Shown in pieces: positions 9,405 through 17,694 of a DNA stretch of 64,000 nt. Below the pieces are notes generated by a model. The model saw only the letters and a list, made by a program, of their open reading frames with translations. It was not told the origin of the DNA and ran no database searches. Made by a program: the position numbers and the translations under genes. The DNA is from UBA5158 sp963692955. Lineage in GTDB: Bacteria > Pseudomonadota > Gammaproteobacteria > DSM-16500. The first letter of the stretch is position 1. Each line of letters opens with the position of its first letter. The DNA is taken from positions 1,426,001 through 1,490,000 of the forward strand of contig OY843587.1 in assembly GCA_963692955.1 (NCBI GenBank), read 5' to 3'.

Positions 9405-11119
9405 AAGCGCAATTAGAAGGCGAGCAAAATCTAGAAATCTTAGAAGAGGAAGATGCACCGCAAAAGCGAATAGTATCAACTACTAAAGCACACGCTAAGA
9501 CCAATCCTGTTATTGCTAAAAAAGCAGAAATCGTGTCGCCGCCATCGAAAAATGCAGTCGCATCGACACGAATTGAATCTAAACTGAGTGATAAAACTTT
9601 CATGACCGCCTTGTTCAATAACGTGAATACAAAAGTAAAGACGGTCACGCCAAACGCGCAACCAGTGTCTCCTGAGGTGGCTGCGGCGGTTCAACCCAAA
9701 AAGCAAGTTGTGACAATTGCGAAAAAAGAAACTCAAAAGCAAGTCGTAGCAGTTGCTAAAAAAGAAGAACCTAATAAACAAGCGTTAGTTGTAGCTAAGA
9801 AAGATGAACTCAAGAAGCAAACTTTGACAGTTGCGAAAAAAGAAGAACACAAAAAGCACGTTGTGACAGTTGCGAAAAAAGAAGAACCCAAGAAGCAAAC
9901 TATGACAGTTGCGAAAAAAGAAGAACACAAAAAACAAGACGTGACAGTTGCGAAGAAAGAAGAACCCAAGAAGCAAACTATGACAGTTGCGAAAAAAGAA
10001 GAACACAAAAAACAAGTCGTGACAGTTGCGAAGAAAGAAGAACCCAAGAAGCAAACTATGACAGTTGCGAAAAAAGAAGAACACAAAAAGCAAGTTGTGA
10101 CAGTTGCGAAGAAAGAAGAACCCAAGAAGCAAACTATGACAGTTGCGAAAAAAGAAGAACACAAAATGCAAGTCGTGACAGTTGCGAAGATAGAAGAACC
10201 CAAGAAGCAAACTATGACAGTTGCGAAAAATGAAGAACACAAAAAGCAAGTCGTGACAGTTGCGAAGAAAGGTGAACTCAAAAAGCAAACTGTGATAGTT
10301 GCGAAAAAAGAAGAACCTAAAAAGCAAGTCATGACAGTTGCGAAGAAAGAAGAACCTAAAAAACAAGTCGTGACAGTTGCTAAGAAAGAAGAACTCAAAA
10401 AGCTAACTGTGACAGTTGCGAAAAAAGAAGAACCGAAAAAGCAAGTTGTGACAATTGCGAAAAAGCAAGAGCCCAAAAAACAAATGGCTGTCGTTGCTAA
10501 CAAAGAAGAACCTAAAACACAAAAATTAACTGTCGCCAAAAAATTCGTCAACAAACAGCAAACCATGGTCGCCAACCAAGCTGAGCTAAAGAAACCAGTC
10601 ATTACAGTTGCTAAAAAAGAAGAATCCAAAAAACCAACGCTAACATTCGCCAAAAAAGAAGAATTTAAAAAACAAATCGCATCAATAATTAACAGCGAAG
10701 CACCCAAAAAACCAAGGGTATCCGCTGCGAAACAGACAGAACCAAAAAAATCAGTGATAGCCGTTGCTAAACCAGCAGCCCCCAAAAAACAAGTCGTCGC
10801 CGCTAAAAAAGCAGAACCCAAGCAACAAACTATTACGGTCGCCAACAATTATCAACCAAAGCAACCAACCATAGTCGCGGCTAAAAAAGCCCAACCAAAG
10901 AAACCAGTGATAGCCGCCGCCAAAAAAGCAGACCCCAAAAAACAACTCGCCTTAAACGCGTCCCCTGCAGCGCATGTAAACAAAAAAGTTTCTACCCCTA
11001 AGCCCGCAGACCAAGAAGCCTCAGATGACAACCATCCCACTAATAGTTTCGTCACCGCCTTATTAACCGATCAAAGTCCCGATGCCCCAACATCTGGCAC
11101 AATGCTGGCAAGCAAATAG
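9389..11119 (+). CDS. lysine-rich repeat tail of the TolC-like protein (-1 frame)
   Basis: Open frame continuous with the TolC-like gene only through a -1 shift at 9383-9389. It begins ENKLLKAQLEGEQNLEILEEEDAP (shown only as a start marker), then a linker, then about thirty 13-residue units of the type VAKKEEPKKQTMT / VAKKEEHKKQVVT, decaying towards AAKKAxPKKxVIA, and a short non-repeat end (TSGTMLASK). The composition (Lys, Glu, Gln, Val, Ala, Pro) recalls extended periplasm-spanning segments of TonB/TolA-like proteins or H1-like basic tails; neither homology is proven. An independent start (GTG at 9533) is possible but lacks a ribosome site. A function in reaching peptidoglycan or the inner-membrane adaptors is a guess. 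Confidence 0.6.
   Translation, partial: ENKLLKAQLEGEQNLEILEEEDAPQKRIVSTTKAHAKTNPVIAKKAEIVSPPSKNAVASTRIESKLSDKTFMTALFNNVNTKVKTVTPNAQPVSPEVAAAVQPKKQVVTIAKKETQKQVVAVAKKEEPNKQALVVAKKDELKKQTLTVAKKEEHKKHVVTVAKKEEPKKQTMTVAKKEEHKKQDVTVAKKEEPKKQTMTVAKKEEHKKQVVTVAKKEEPKKQTMTVAKKEEHKKQVVTVAKKEEPKKQTMTVAKKEEHKMQVVTVAKIEEPKKQTMTVAKNEEHKKQVVTVAKKGELKKQTVIVAKKEEPKKQVMTVAKKEEPKKQVVTVAKKEELKKLTVTVAKKEEPKKQVVTIAKKQEPKKQMAVVANKEEPKTQKLTVAKKFVNKQQTMVANQAELKKPVITVAKKEESKKPTLTFAKKEEFKKQIASIINSEAPKKPRVSAAKQTEPKKSVIAVAKPAAPKKQVVAAKKAEPKQQTITVANNYQPKQPTIVAAKKAQPKKPVIAAAKKADPKKQLALNASPAAHVNKKVSTPKPADQEASDDNHPTNSFVTALLTDQSPDAPTSGTMLASK
9720..10950 (+). repeat. 39-bp coding tandem repeat (78-bp higher-order unit)
   Basis: Imperfect tandem array with a 39-bp period encoding 13 residues. 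Between about 9840 and 10260 it alternates strictly between EEHKKQ and EEPKKQ versions, giving a 78-bp dimer that has clearly been amplified recently. Units diverge towards 10950. Replication slippage would change copy number by multiples of 13 residues without changing frame. Confidence 0.9.
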
Positions 11120-11405
11120 GCTAATTATGCCTATCTGTACTTAAAATAAATTACTTAATATTGATAGTAAATTGCCAGAATGACGTGACAAGTTCATTCA
11201 GAACACATTCAAACTAGTAAATCTCATCTCTATTAAAAAAAAGAGAGATATTTAACGAATAGTACTCCTAAATCCCAAAAAAATGATCAATTTTGGTATA
11301 TTCTAATAGTAAGAGAGATGGAGTTTAAATAGCGGAGAATACTAAAGATTTATCGCCACACACTAAAGACTGTCAATAACTGAAAAAACGTAACAGTCGG
11401 TAAAG

Positions 11406-12269
11406 GTGATGATGATGCCCAGAAAAAAATTTTTGAAGCCGATAATTTTTTTAACGCTGCCGCTATTAATTAGCGTCTCGCTAAAGTCCATAGCTGACGC
11501 GCCGCAATTTCCCGCATCGCTTAGCTCCACCACGCCGATGGCAGTGCCTGCGGCCGGTGGTACTGGCGGCGACATTAACACACCTGAATACGTTATCATT
11601 CGTCCCAGCGATCAAGCGACTTTTTCTAGTGAGACAGCGGCGCAAGTTTTTAACGTGCCCTACAAAGAAGGCGCTAGTTTTCACAAAGGCGATATTTTAC
11701 TAGAATTCGATTGCCGCTATCAAAAAGCCGAATTAAAAAAAGCCCTAGCACAACAAACAGAATCCGCGATGGCAAGTAGATCGGCGGAAAAATTAGTAAA
11801 CTATGGCTCGATCAGTAAATTTGAAGTGGTAAAAGCCGAATCCGAAGAACAAATGGCGAATGCCGACGTCGATAAATTACGCGCGACCGTCGACAAATGC
11901 ACGATACGCGCGCCATTCACCGGCTCCGTCGCGGATGTGATCGTACACCCGAATGAATCGGTAAGACCAGGCGACCCCTTATTAAAAATAGTTAACACGG
12001 AATACTTAGAATTTGAAATTCAAATTCCCTCCGTCTGGTTGTCATGGCTGCACGTCGGTTCGATGTTTAACGTGCGCTTAAATGAAATTAAAAAAACGAT
12101 CTCCGCGAAAGTCACCATGATTGATCCTGAAATCGAACCCGTCAGCCAATCAGTAAAAATCATTGCGGTTATTACGCCCTCTGATCCTACGCTGCTGCCG
12201 GGCATGAGCGGCCAAGCCATCTTTACCGATAATCCAGATAATAACAAAACGTTTTATAAGAAGAACTAA
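11406..12269 (+). CDS. periplasmic adaptor (HlyD/membrane-fusion family)
   Basis: 287 residues from the first GTG; ATG codons at 11409, 11412 and 11415 follow AAAGG at ~11402, and 11412 or 11415 fits best. Hydrophobic N-terminal signal (FLKPIIFLTLPLLISVSL). Then a lipoyl/barrel-sandwich half (VPYKEGASFHKGDILLEFD), a short helical hairpin (KALAQQTESAM...KAESEEQ), the second half (IRAPFTGSVADVIVHPNESV) and a beta-barrel with LLPGMSGQAIF. This is the normal order of an RND/ABC-type adaptor. It lies two bases before the next adaptor gene, so it is the first gene of a tight three-gene unit. Likely links the TolC-like duct to the inner-membrane parts. Confidence 0.85.
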   Translation: MMMMPRKKFLKPIIFLTLPLLISVSLKSIADAPQFPASLSSTTPMAVPAAGGTGGDINTPEYVIIRPSDQATFSSETAAQVFNVPYKEGASFHKGDILLEFDCRYQKAELKKALAQQTESAMASRSAEKLVNYGSISKFEVVKAESEEQMANADVDKLRATVDKCTIRAPFTGSVADVIVHPNESVRPGDPLLKIVNTEYLEFEIQIPSVWLSWLHVGSMFNVRLNEIKKTISAKVTMIDPEIEPVSQSVKIIAVITPSDPTLLPGMSGQAIFTDNPDNNKTFYKKN

Positions 12270-12271
12270 CT

Positions 12272-13627
12272 ATGGCTAATGGCGCCGACAATAGTCAAAT
12301 GGAAAAATTGGCGATTCTTCTAGTATTGGGAGAAGAAACGAGAAAGCTAAACAGCGTGCGCGAATTTGCTTTTTTCAGTACGAATGAAACCCATCGCTTA
12401 CTGTCTTATCACACCGCATACCTTTGGCAATGGCGCGAATTGATCGGCCCGTATTTAGTCGTGCAATCCGGCTCGGCGGAAATTGATATGCATACGCCCG
12501 CCAATCAATGGTTACTCGGCCGCATTCATCAAATTCGCGACAGCGCGGAAGACGCGACTATCCATCAAATTAATTTAATTCCCGAAGGCGAATTAGATAT
12601 TCCACAAGATATCGATATACCGGAAGAAATACCCAAGCATATGCTGTGGTGTCCGTTATTCAATCGATCAAAGCAAATCAACGGCGGCTTAGTTTTTTTT
12701 CGAGAAGAAGCGTTTACCGATGGTGAAATTAAATTATTGCAATGGCTGATTCCGACGTACCAATACACGTGGGTGCATTTAGTCAAACAAACTAAATTGC
12801 CGTCGTTGCATAGATTAAAAGAAAAACCTATCCTCTACACCTTAATCGCCGCCGTGTTGACTATCATATTTTTTCCCGTGCATTTATCCGCGATCGGCGA
12901 CGGCACCGTCGTGCCGCATTCACCGGTGTTAGTGGATGCTTCGATGCAAGGGGTCATTCAATCTTTTGAAGTCGACCCGGGACAAAAAGTTAAAACCGGA
13001 CAATTGCTAGCGACATTTAATAAAACCGATTTCCAAGCCGCCGCGGAAGTAAACCGTAAAGACTATTTACTCACGTTAGAAAAATTACGCGCCGCTACTA
13101 GCCAAGGATTCGAAAACAAAGACGCGCGTTCCGATGTGCCGATTATTCAAGCGCAGCTAGCGATTGATAAAGCCAACTTGGATTATTCCAATGAATTATT
13201 GGCGAAAACCAACATCACTAGCCCCATCGACGGTGTCGTCGTTTTCGAAAGCAAAGAAGATTGGGTAGGGCAGCCGGTAAAAACCGGCGAGCGTATCATG
13301 GTTGTCGCCGATCCAAAAAAAGTCGAATTAAAAATTAGTTTACCCATTGCCAACGCCATCGAGTTAGCGGTCGGCAATAAAGGCGAATTTTTTCTGTACG
13401 GCCATTTATCCCCCGTCTCCGTAAAAATCACGACGCTAGGGTACAATGCGAAGCTGCTGCCCAGCAAAATTTTAGCTTATGAATTAATCGCGCAATTTGA
13501 TGACCCAAGTGATTTGCCGCAATTAGGCGCGGAAGGAACGGTAAAATTATATGGAAAATTTGTGCCATTCATCTATTACTTAGTCAGACGGCCTTTGCAA
13601 GCCGTCCGACAAACGTTAGGGATATAG
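12272..13627 (+). CDS. GAF-like/HlyD fusion adaptor
   Basis: 451 residues. Residues ~1-165 are a soluble, predicted cytoplasmic part with a GAF-like look (hydrophobic strands, FREEAFTDGEIKLLQWL near its end). One membrane helix follows at ~190-208 (LYTLIAAVLTIIFFPVHL). The periplasmic part is HlyD-like: lipoyl half MQGVIQSFEVDPGQKVKTGQ, a helical hairpin, second half ITSPIDGVVVFESKEDWVGQ, and a beta-barrel. The gene sits 2 bp after the preceding adaptor and 1 bp before the M50 gene, so translation is probably coupled. The cytoplasmic domain could recognise substrate or sense a ligand; that is inference. Confidence 0.85.
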   Translation: MANGADNSQMEKLAILLVLGEETRKLNSVREFAFFSTNETHRLLSYHTAYLWQWRELIGPYLVVQSGSAEIDMHTPANQWLLGRIHQIRDSAEDATIHQINLIPEGELDIPQDIDIPEEIPKHMLWCPLFNRSKQINGGLVFFREEAFTDGEIKLLQWLIPTYQYTWVHLVKQTKLPSLHRLKEKPILYTLIAAVLTIIFFPVHLSAIGDGTVVPHSPVLVDASMQGVIQSFEVDPGQKVKTGQLLATFNKTDFQAAAEVNRKDYLLTLEKLRAATSQGFENKDARSDVPIIQAQLAIDKANLDYSNELLAKTNITSPIDGVVVFESKEDWVGQPVKTGERIMVVADPKKVELKISLPIANAIELAVGNKGEFFLYGHLSPVSVKITTLGYNAKLLPSKILAYELIAQFDDPSDLPQLGAEGTVKLYGKFVPFIYYLVRRPLQAVRQTLGI

Positions 13628-13628
13628 T

Positions 13629-15809
13629 ATGAATGGTCCTCCTGCCGAGAAAAAAGCCCTTAAACTCCCCGAATTGCGCAAAGGTATTACCTTTACGTTT
13701 GGCGATTACGATAGAGATGGAAAACCACAATGGTTAATTCATGATGGCGGGCGCAATAAATTTTTTATCATCGGTTGGGCGGAATATGAATTGTTGGAAC
13801 GCTGGTATATGGGCGATCCAGACGCGATGGTGGAAGACGTTAATGAAAAAACCACTTTGCACGTCGACGTCAGTGACGTGGAAAACTTATTAAAATTTCT
13901 AGCGCATAATTACTTAATCAAGCAAAGCGGTTATCAAATTTATCAGCGCGCCAAAGACCAACAATTATTTAAAAAAGATAATTGGTATCACTGGCTAATC
14001 AACTACTATTTATTTTTCAGGGTGCCGTTATTACACCCTGATAAAATTTTAGAGCGAACCAAAGCGGTCGGTAATTTTTTATTTGATCGTTACACGGCGA
14101 TGGTCATGTCATTTTTAGGTTTAATTGCGCTATTCCAGTTGAGTATGCAATGGGATAGGTTCACGCATACCTTTCCGACGATTTTTACTTTAAATGGATT
14201 ATTCTTCTATTTCATCGCTTACTCTATTTGTAAATTTTGTCATGAGTTAGGGCATGCTTACATGTGTAAGCGCTATGGCATTAAAGTACCGACTCTAGGC
14301 GTCGCATTCTTAGTATTTTGGCCGGTGTTATATACGGATACGACGTATAGCTGGGTGTTGAATAGCCAGCAACGCATGCGCATCGCGTTGGCCGGCATGT
14401 GGGTAGAAACGTACGTCACTATTTTTGCGGCACTCATGTGGTGTAACTTCGATAACATCACATTACAAGCGATTTGCTACGTGACTATCACAGTAAATTG
14501 GATGGCGAGTGTGTTAATCAACATTAGTCCGTTCATGCGCTTCGATGGCTATTATGTCTTAGCCGATTTTCTTAAAATGCCAAACATGCAATTGCGCGCC
14601 TTTGCTTTAACGCGCTGGCAAATCCGCCGTTGGTTATATAATTGGCCGGAAGCCCCACCGGAAAGATTCACGCCGCGCATGCGTAAATTCTTAGTCGCTT
14701 ACTCGTTGATAACCTGGATCTACCGGCTAACGGTTTATTTCGGTATCGCCTTGCTAGTATATAGTTTTACGATAAAGCTCGTCGGTATCATGTTGTTCGC
14801 CGTCGAAATGTTTTATTTCATTCTCGCGCCGTTCGTCAACGAAGCCAAATTTTTATATGAGTGGCGTAGTAAGCTGGAATTGAATCACAGAACTAAAATC
14901 ACCATCACGGTTGCCGGTATATTAGTTTTAATCCTGTTCTTGCCGATCAATGCGAGTGTCAAGCTACCGGGCACGATGAGCTATTATCATAAATTTTTAG
15001 TGACCCCGGAAGAGGGAACTTTAGCCACCGCGATTCCCCCTAAAGGTAGCCCCGTCAAAGCGAATTCAACGATCGCGACGATTACGTCGCCAGATCTCAA
15101 TCATGAATTAACTAAAATACTACTCGAATATAAATTAAAAGTCAGTCAAGCGCGCCGCGCGGCGATCGATCCAAAGCAAGAGCAACAATTAGGGATTTTA
15201 CTTTCTGATATTAATAAAGAACAAGCGAAGTATCAAAAGCTGATGGTGATCTATAACAAATTTAATTTATCCGTGCCTTTCGATGGCACGGTCGCTGAAG
15301 TGCAGCATGAATTATCGCCCGGTACGGTGTTGATGAAAGACGAATGGCTGGCGGATGTAGTTAACCCAAATATCGTAGAAGGTGAAGCGTTTATTTCGCA
15401 ATTCGATTTTAATAATATTAAGGTAGGGATGCGCGGCCATTTTTATCCGCACGATTTAAGCCAACCCATTATCCCGGTAAGAATTATTTCGGTGGAAGTA
15501 TTAAATTCTAATAAATTGAATTGCCGTTATGCGGGTGAAATCACCCAGAATAAAGGTGAAAGCGCGATGGTGGAAACCCCTTGCTACAATTCCACGCTGC
15601 TCGGCGGTGAAATTCCTACGCTGCAAAATGACGAAGGAGATTTTATTCCAGTTAATTCCGTCTTCCGAGTATTGTTTATCGCGCAAAAACCCACAAAATT
15701 ATCTCGCGTCGAGCGCGGCACACTCATCGTTAAAACGCCGGCAACGTCTTACGTGACACGCTTCGCTTATAAATTGAAAACGATCATCGTGCAGCAAAGC
15801 GGCTTTTAA
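13629..15809 (+). CDS. PqqD-like / M50 zinc metalloprotease / HlyD fusion membrane protein
   Basis: 726 residues. The N-terminal ~100 residues resemble a PqqD-like peptide-binding (RRE) domain (GKPQWLIHDGGRNKFFIIG; ALxxYxL pattern). About eight membrane segments follow. The site-2-protease motif HELGH is at 205-209 and the second metal site MRFDGYYVLADF has Asp306. The last ~240 residues form a periplasmic barrel-sandwich/HlyD unit (VPFDGTVAEVQHELSPGT). This architecture matches the 'putative peptide zinc metalloprotease' group found beside HlyD proteins. Context with the LEPR adhesin suggests it binds, and perhaps cleaves, the adhesin N-terminus during export. Confidence 0.87.
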   Translation: MNGPPAEKKALKLPELRKGITFTFGDYDRDGKPQWLIHDGGRNKFFIIGWAEYELLERWYMGDPDAMVEDVNEKTTLHVDVSDVENLLKFLAHNYLIKQSGYQIYQRAKDQQLFKKDNWYHWLINYYLFFRVPLLHPDKILERTKAVGNFLFDRYTAMVMSFLGLIALFQLSMQWDRFTHTFPTIFTLNGLFFYFIAYSICKFCHELGHAYMCKRYGIKVPTLGVAFLVFWPVLYTDTTYSWVLNSQQRMRIALAGMWVETYVTIFAALMWCNFDNITLQAICYVTITVNWMASVLINISPFMRFDGYYVLADFLKMPNMQLRAFALTRWQIRRWLYNWPEAPPERFTPRMRKFLVAYSLITWIYRLTVYFGIALLVYSFTIKLVGIMLFAVEMFYFILAPFVNEAKFLYEWRSKLELNHRTKITITVAGILVLILFLPINASVKLPGTMSYYHKFLVTPEEGTLATAIPPKGSPVKANSTIATITSPDLNHELTKILLEYKLKVSQARRAAIDPKQEQQLGILLSDINKEQAKYQKLMVIYNKFNLSVPFDGTVAEVQHELSPGTVLMKDEWLADVVNPNIVEGEAFISQFDFNNIKVGMRGHFYPHDLSQPIIPVRIISVEVLNSNKLNCRYAGEITQNKGESAMVETPCYNSTLLGGEIPTLQNDEGDFIPVNSVFRVLFIAQKPTKLSRVERGTLIVKTPATSYVTRFAYKLKTIIVQQSGF

Positions 15810-15813
15810 CCGA

Positions 15814-16353
15814 TTAAAGCATCCGGCGTAAGATATCGTCTTTATTAATAAAATGGTGTTTCAGCGCTGCCGCGGTATGCATGCAAATCGTGACGATTAA
15901 AGCATAGCCCAAAAAGCTGTGAATATCTTCAAATTGATCCATGCTGCTCGGATTAGGCGCGATCAAATTCGGTAAAACAAACCAACCAAATGCGGACACC
16001 GGCAAGCCGGCAGCAGAAGTAATACACCAACCTGTTATCGGCATAGCGAACATAAAGAAGTAAAACGCGTAATGGACGCTGCGCGCAGCGATCACTTCCC
16101 ACCACGGCAAATCTAATGCCGGCGTGATATTCGATAAGCGCCACATGGAACGCGCCACGGCTAACAACAGCACTAACATGCCATACTCTTTGTGCCAGCC
16201 AAAAAATTTTAATTTTTCTAAACTGATTGGCATTCTCACCATAATCCAACCTATGGCAAGCAAGCCTATGATTAACACCGCGATGACCCAATGCAAGATT
16301 ATCGCGACTAAACCAAACTGATCGGTGGAATTTTTCATTTTCATGCGGGGCAA
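15814..16353 (-). CDS. cytochrome b561 family protein
   Basis: 179 residues, four predicted membrane helices with histidines in helix contexts typical of dihaem b561 proteins: ILHWVIAVLIIG, FGWHKEYGMLVLL, ARSVHYAFYFFMFAMPITGW and DIHSFLGYALIVTICMH. Length fits the bacterial CybB-like family, which moves electrons from quinol in the inner membrane and can reduce superoxide. Convergent with the M50 gene (4 bp between stops), so not part of the exporter unit. Confidence 0.92.
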   Translation of the reverse strand: MPRMKMKNSTDQFGLVAIILHWVIAVLIIGLLAIGWIMVRMPISLEKLKFFGWHKEYGMLVLLLAVARSMWRLSNITPALDLPWWEVIAARSVHYAFYFFMFAMPITGWCITSAAGLPVSAFGWFVLPNLIAPNPSSMDQFEDIHSFLGYALIVTICMHTAAALKHHFINKDDILRRML

Positions 16354-16404
16354 CCTACGTTCTTATGAAATGTTAATATAACATAAAGGGCTTGTCGTAC
16401 AAAT

Positions 16405-16485
16405 TACGTAGTATGAAGCGCAGCGTAATACAGGGAACTTGAATTTAAACTTGATTCCCCGTATTCCGCTTCGCTGCCTACGGGC
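16405..16485. repeat. REP-like palindromic element
   Basis: About 80 bp imperfect inverted repeat. The left arm starts CGTAGTATGAAGCGCAGCG and the right arm, read on the other strand, starts CCGTAGGCAGCGAAGCGG; both end in AATACxGGGAA. Same family as the element at 17397-17462, so the beta-lactamase gene is bracketed by two copies. Confidence 0.75.
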
Positions 16486-16595
16486 GACGATTTGGATAAA
16501 GTGTTTATGCATTTATTCTGGGGAAAATTATTGCAGCGAAATTAAAATAGATTTAAACTTGCTCCAATCATTTTGTTTGAGAGAGTGAAGCGGTA

Positions 16596-17375
16596 ATGCA
16601 AAAACTTATTGGTGTTTTAGCGATAGTCTTTTTAAGTTCCCATGCCATGGCCAATTCCAACTGCTTCATCGCGAAAGAAAATGCCACGCTCATCAAGCGG
16701 GAAGGGGAGTGCGCGCAGCGTCATTCGCCCTGTTCAACGTTTAAGTTAGCGATTAGTTTAATGGCATATAACGAAGGTATCTTAACTGACGCTACTCATC
16801 CACAATGGCCCTATCAAGTTGGCTTTGAAAATTGGAAACCAAGTTGGAAAGAGCCGCATAATCCGACGACTTGGATTAGTGATAGTTGTGTTTGGTATTC
16901 TCAAAAAATCACGCAAGCGCTAGGCATGAATAAATTTAAAAAATATGTCGGTGATTTTCATTACGGTAACGCGGATGTCTCCGGTGACAGAGGCAAAGAC
17001 AATGGCTTGACGCGCGCTTGGTTATCGAGTTCTCTGCAAATTTCACCCGACGAACAAATTGCTTTTATTCAACGTTTGCTAGCCAACCAATTACCTGTGA
17101 GTGAAAAGTCACGGGCATTGACCCACACCATTTTTTACGTCCAAGATTTACCGCACGGCTGGAAGTTATATGGTAAAACCGGCTCAGGAGTTCAACAAAA
17201 TAATGATGGCTCGCCCATCCCAAACCTACAAGTAGGTTGGTTTATCGGTTGGATTGAAAAAGGCGACCGTAAGATTGCCTTCGCGAATGTTATCGAAGGG
17301 AAATTAACTCAAGATTATTCCGGCGGCAAGCTAGCCAAAGCGGCGGCGATAAAACAACTTAACAAGCTGCTGTGA
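16596..17375 (+). CDS. class D (OXA-type) beta-lactamase
   Basis: 259 residues with a Sec signal (cleavage after HAMA, residue ~19). All class D motifs are present: S47-T-F-K50 with the nucleophilic serine and carbamylated lysine, S97-C-V99, Y123-G-N125 and K194-T-G196. Length is standard. The enzyme hydrolyses penicillin-type beta-lactams in the periplasm through an acyl-enzyme. Ribosome site GAGAG lies upstream of the ATG. It resembles resident chromosomal OXA enzymes of environmental gammaproteobacteria more than an acquired cassette: no attC or IS is seen, but REP-like palindromes flank it on both sides. Spectrum cannot be judged from sequence. Confidence 0.93.
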   Translation: MQKLIGVLAIVFLSSHAMANSNCFIAKENATLIKREGECAQRHSPCSTFKLAISLMAYNEGILTDATHPQWPYQVGFENWKPSWKEPHNPTTWISDSCVWYSQKITQALGMNKFKKYVGDFHYGNADVSGDRGKDNGLTRAWLSSSLQISPDEQIAFIQRLLANQLPVSEKSRALTHTIFYVQDLPHGWKLYGKTGSGVQQNNDGSPIPNLQVGWFIGWIEKGDRKIAFANVIEGKLTQDYSGGKLAKAAAIKQLNKLL

Positions 17376-17396
17376 GGTGAGTCTACTAAGTTATAA

Positions 17397-17462
17397 CGTA
17401 GCCCGGATGAAGTGAAATGGAATCCGGGGAACCTGTATTCTGCTCTGCGGCCGGCTACGGGT
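17397..17462. repeat. REP-like palindromic element
   Basis: Inverted repeat with left arm ACGTAGCCCGGATGAAG...AATCCGGGG and right arm that reads CCGTAGCCGGCCGCAG...AATACAGG on the other strand. This is the widespread GTAGCCCGGAT...ATCCGGG type of gammaproteobacterial palindrome. Confidence 0.75.
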
Positions 17463-17530
17463 GAAAATTTGAGATAAGGATTTGGTGGTATAATATATTC
17501 TTTGAGAATCGAAAGATTTAAGAGGTTTTT

Positions 17531-17590
17531 ATGCCACGCGGAAGAGGCCCACACGGGCCTAAAAAATTGCGACAACGTAAGCCCAGATAG
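17531..17590 (+). CDS. possible 19-residue basic peptide
   Basis: ATG preceded by AAGAGG and followed by 19 sense codons (MPRGRGPHGPKKLRQRKPR) and TAG. Nine of 19 residues are Arg or Lys. A perfect 6-bp stem (AGGCCC/GGGCCT) lies inside the coding part at 17545-17560. Too short to assign; chance is quite possible. Confidence 0.25.
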   Translation: MPRGRGPHGPKKLRQRKPR

Positions 17591-17694
17591 TTGTCTAGTT
17601 AAGCTCTTTTTTCTACAGACATTCTGAGAAAATCGCTTTTCGAACGGCCTCTAATTATGTTATTTTTTCCCATCGCGACAATAAGGTTTTTCGC

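Larger units (their letters stand above)
17376..17694. other. intergenic 319 bp: palindrome plus a tiny basic ORF
   Basis: Holds the REP-like element at 17397-17462 and a 19-codon ORF at 17531-17590. No terminator with a T-run was found after the beta-lactamase gene. Confidence 0.6.

Noticed and set aside
9733..10848. 371-codon minus-strand frame over the lysine-rich repeats
   Set aside because: The 39-bp period contains no stop in that frame, so it stays open by repetition. Phe/Cys-rich product and no ribosome site; it is a shadow.
11116..11134. ATAGGC/GCCTAT hairpin after the tail as a terminator
   Set aside because: Six-bp AT-rich stem with no T-run; too weak to call.
17545..17560. AGGCCC/GGGCCT hairpin as a terminator
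   Set aside because: Followed by A residues, not T, on the plus strand, and without a T-run on the other side.
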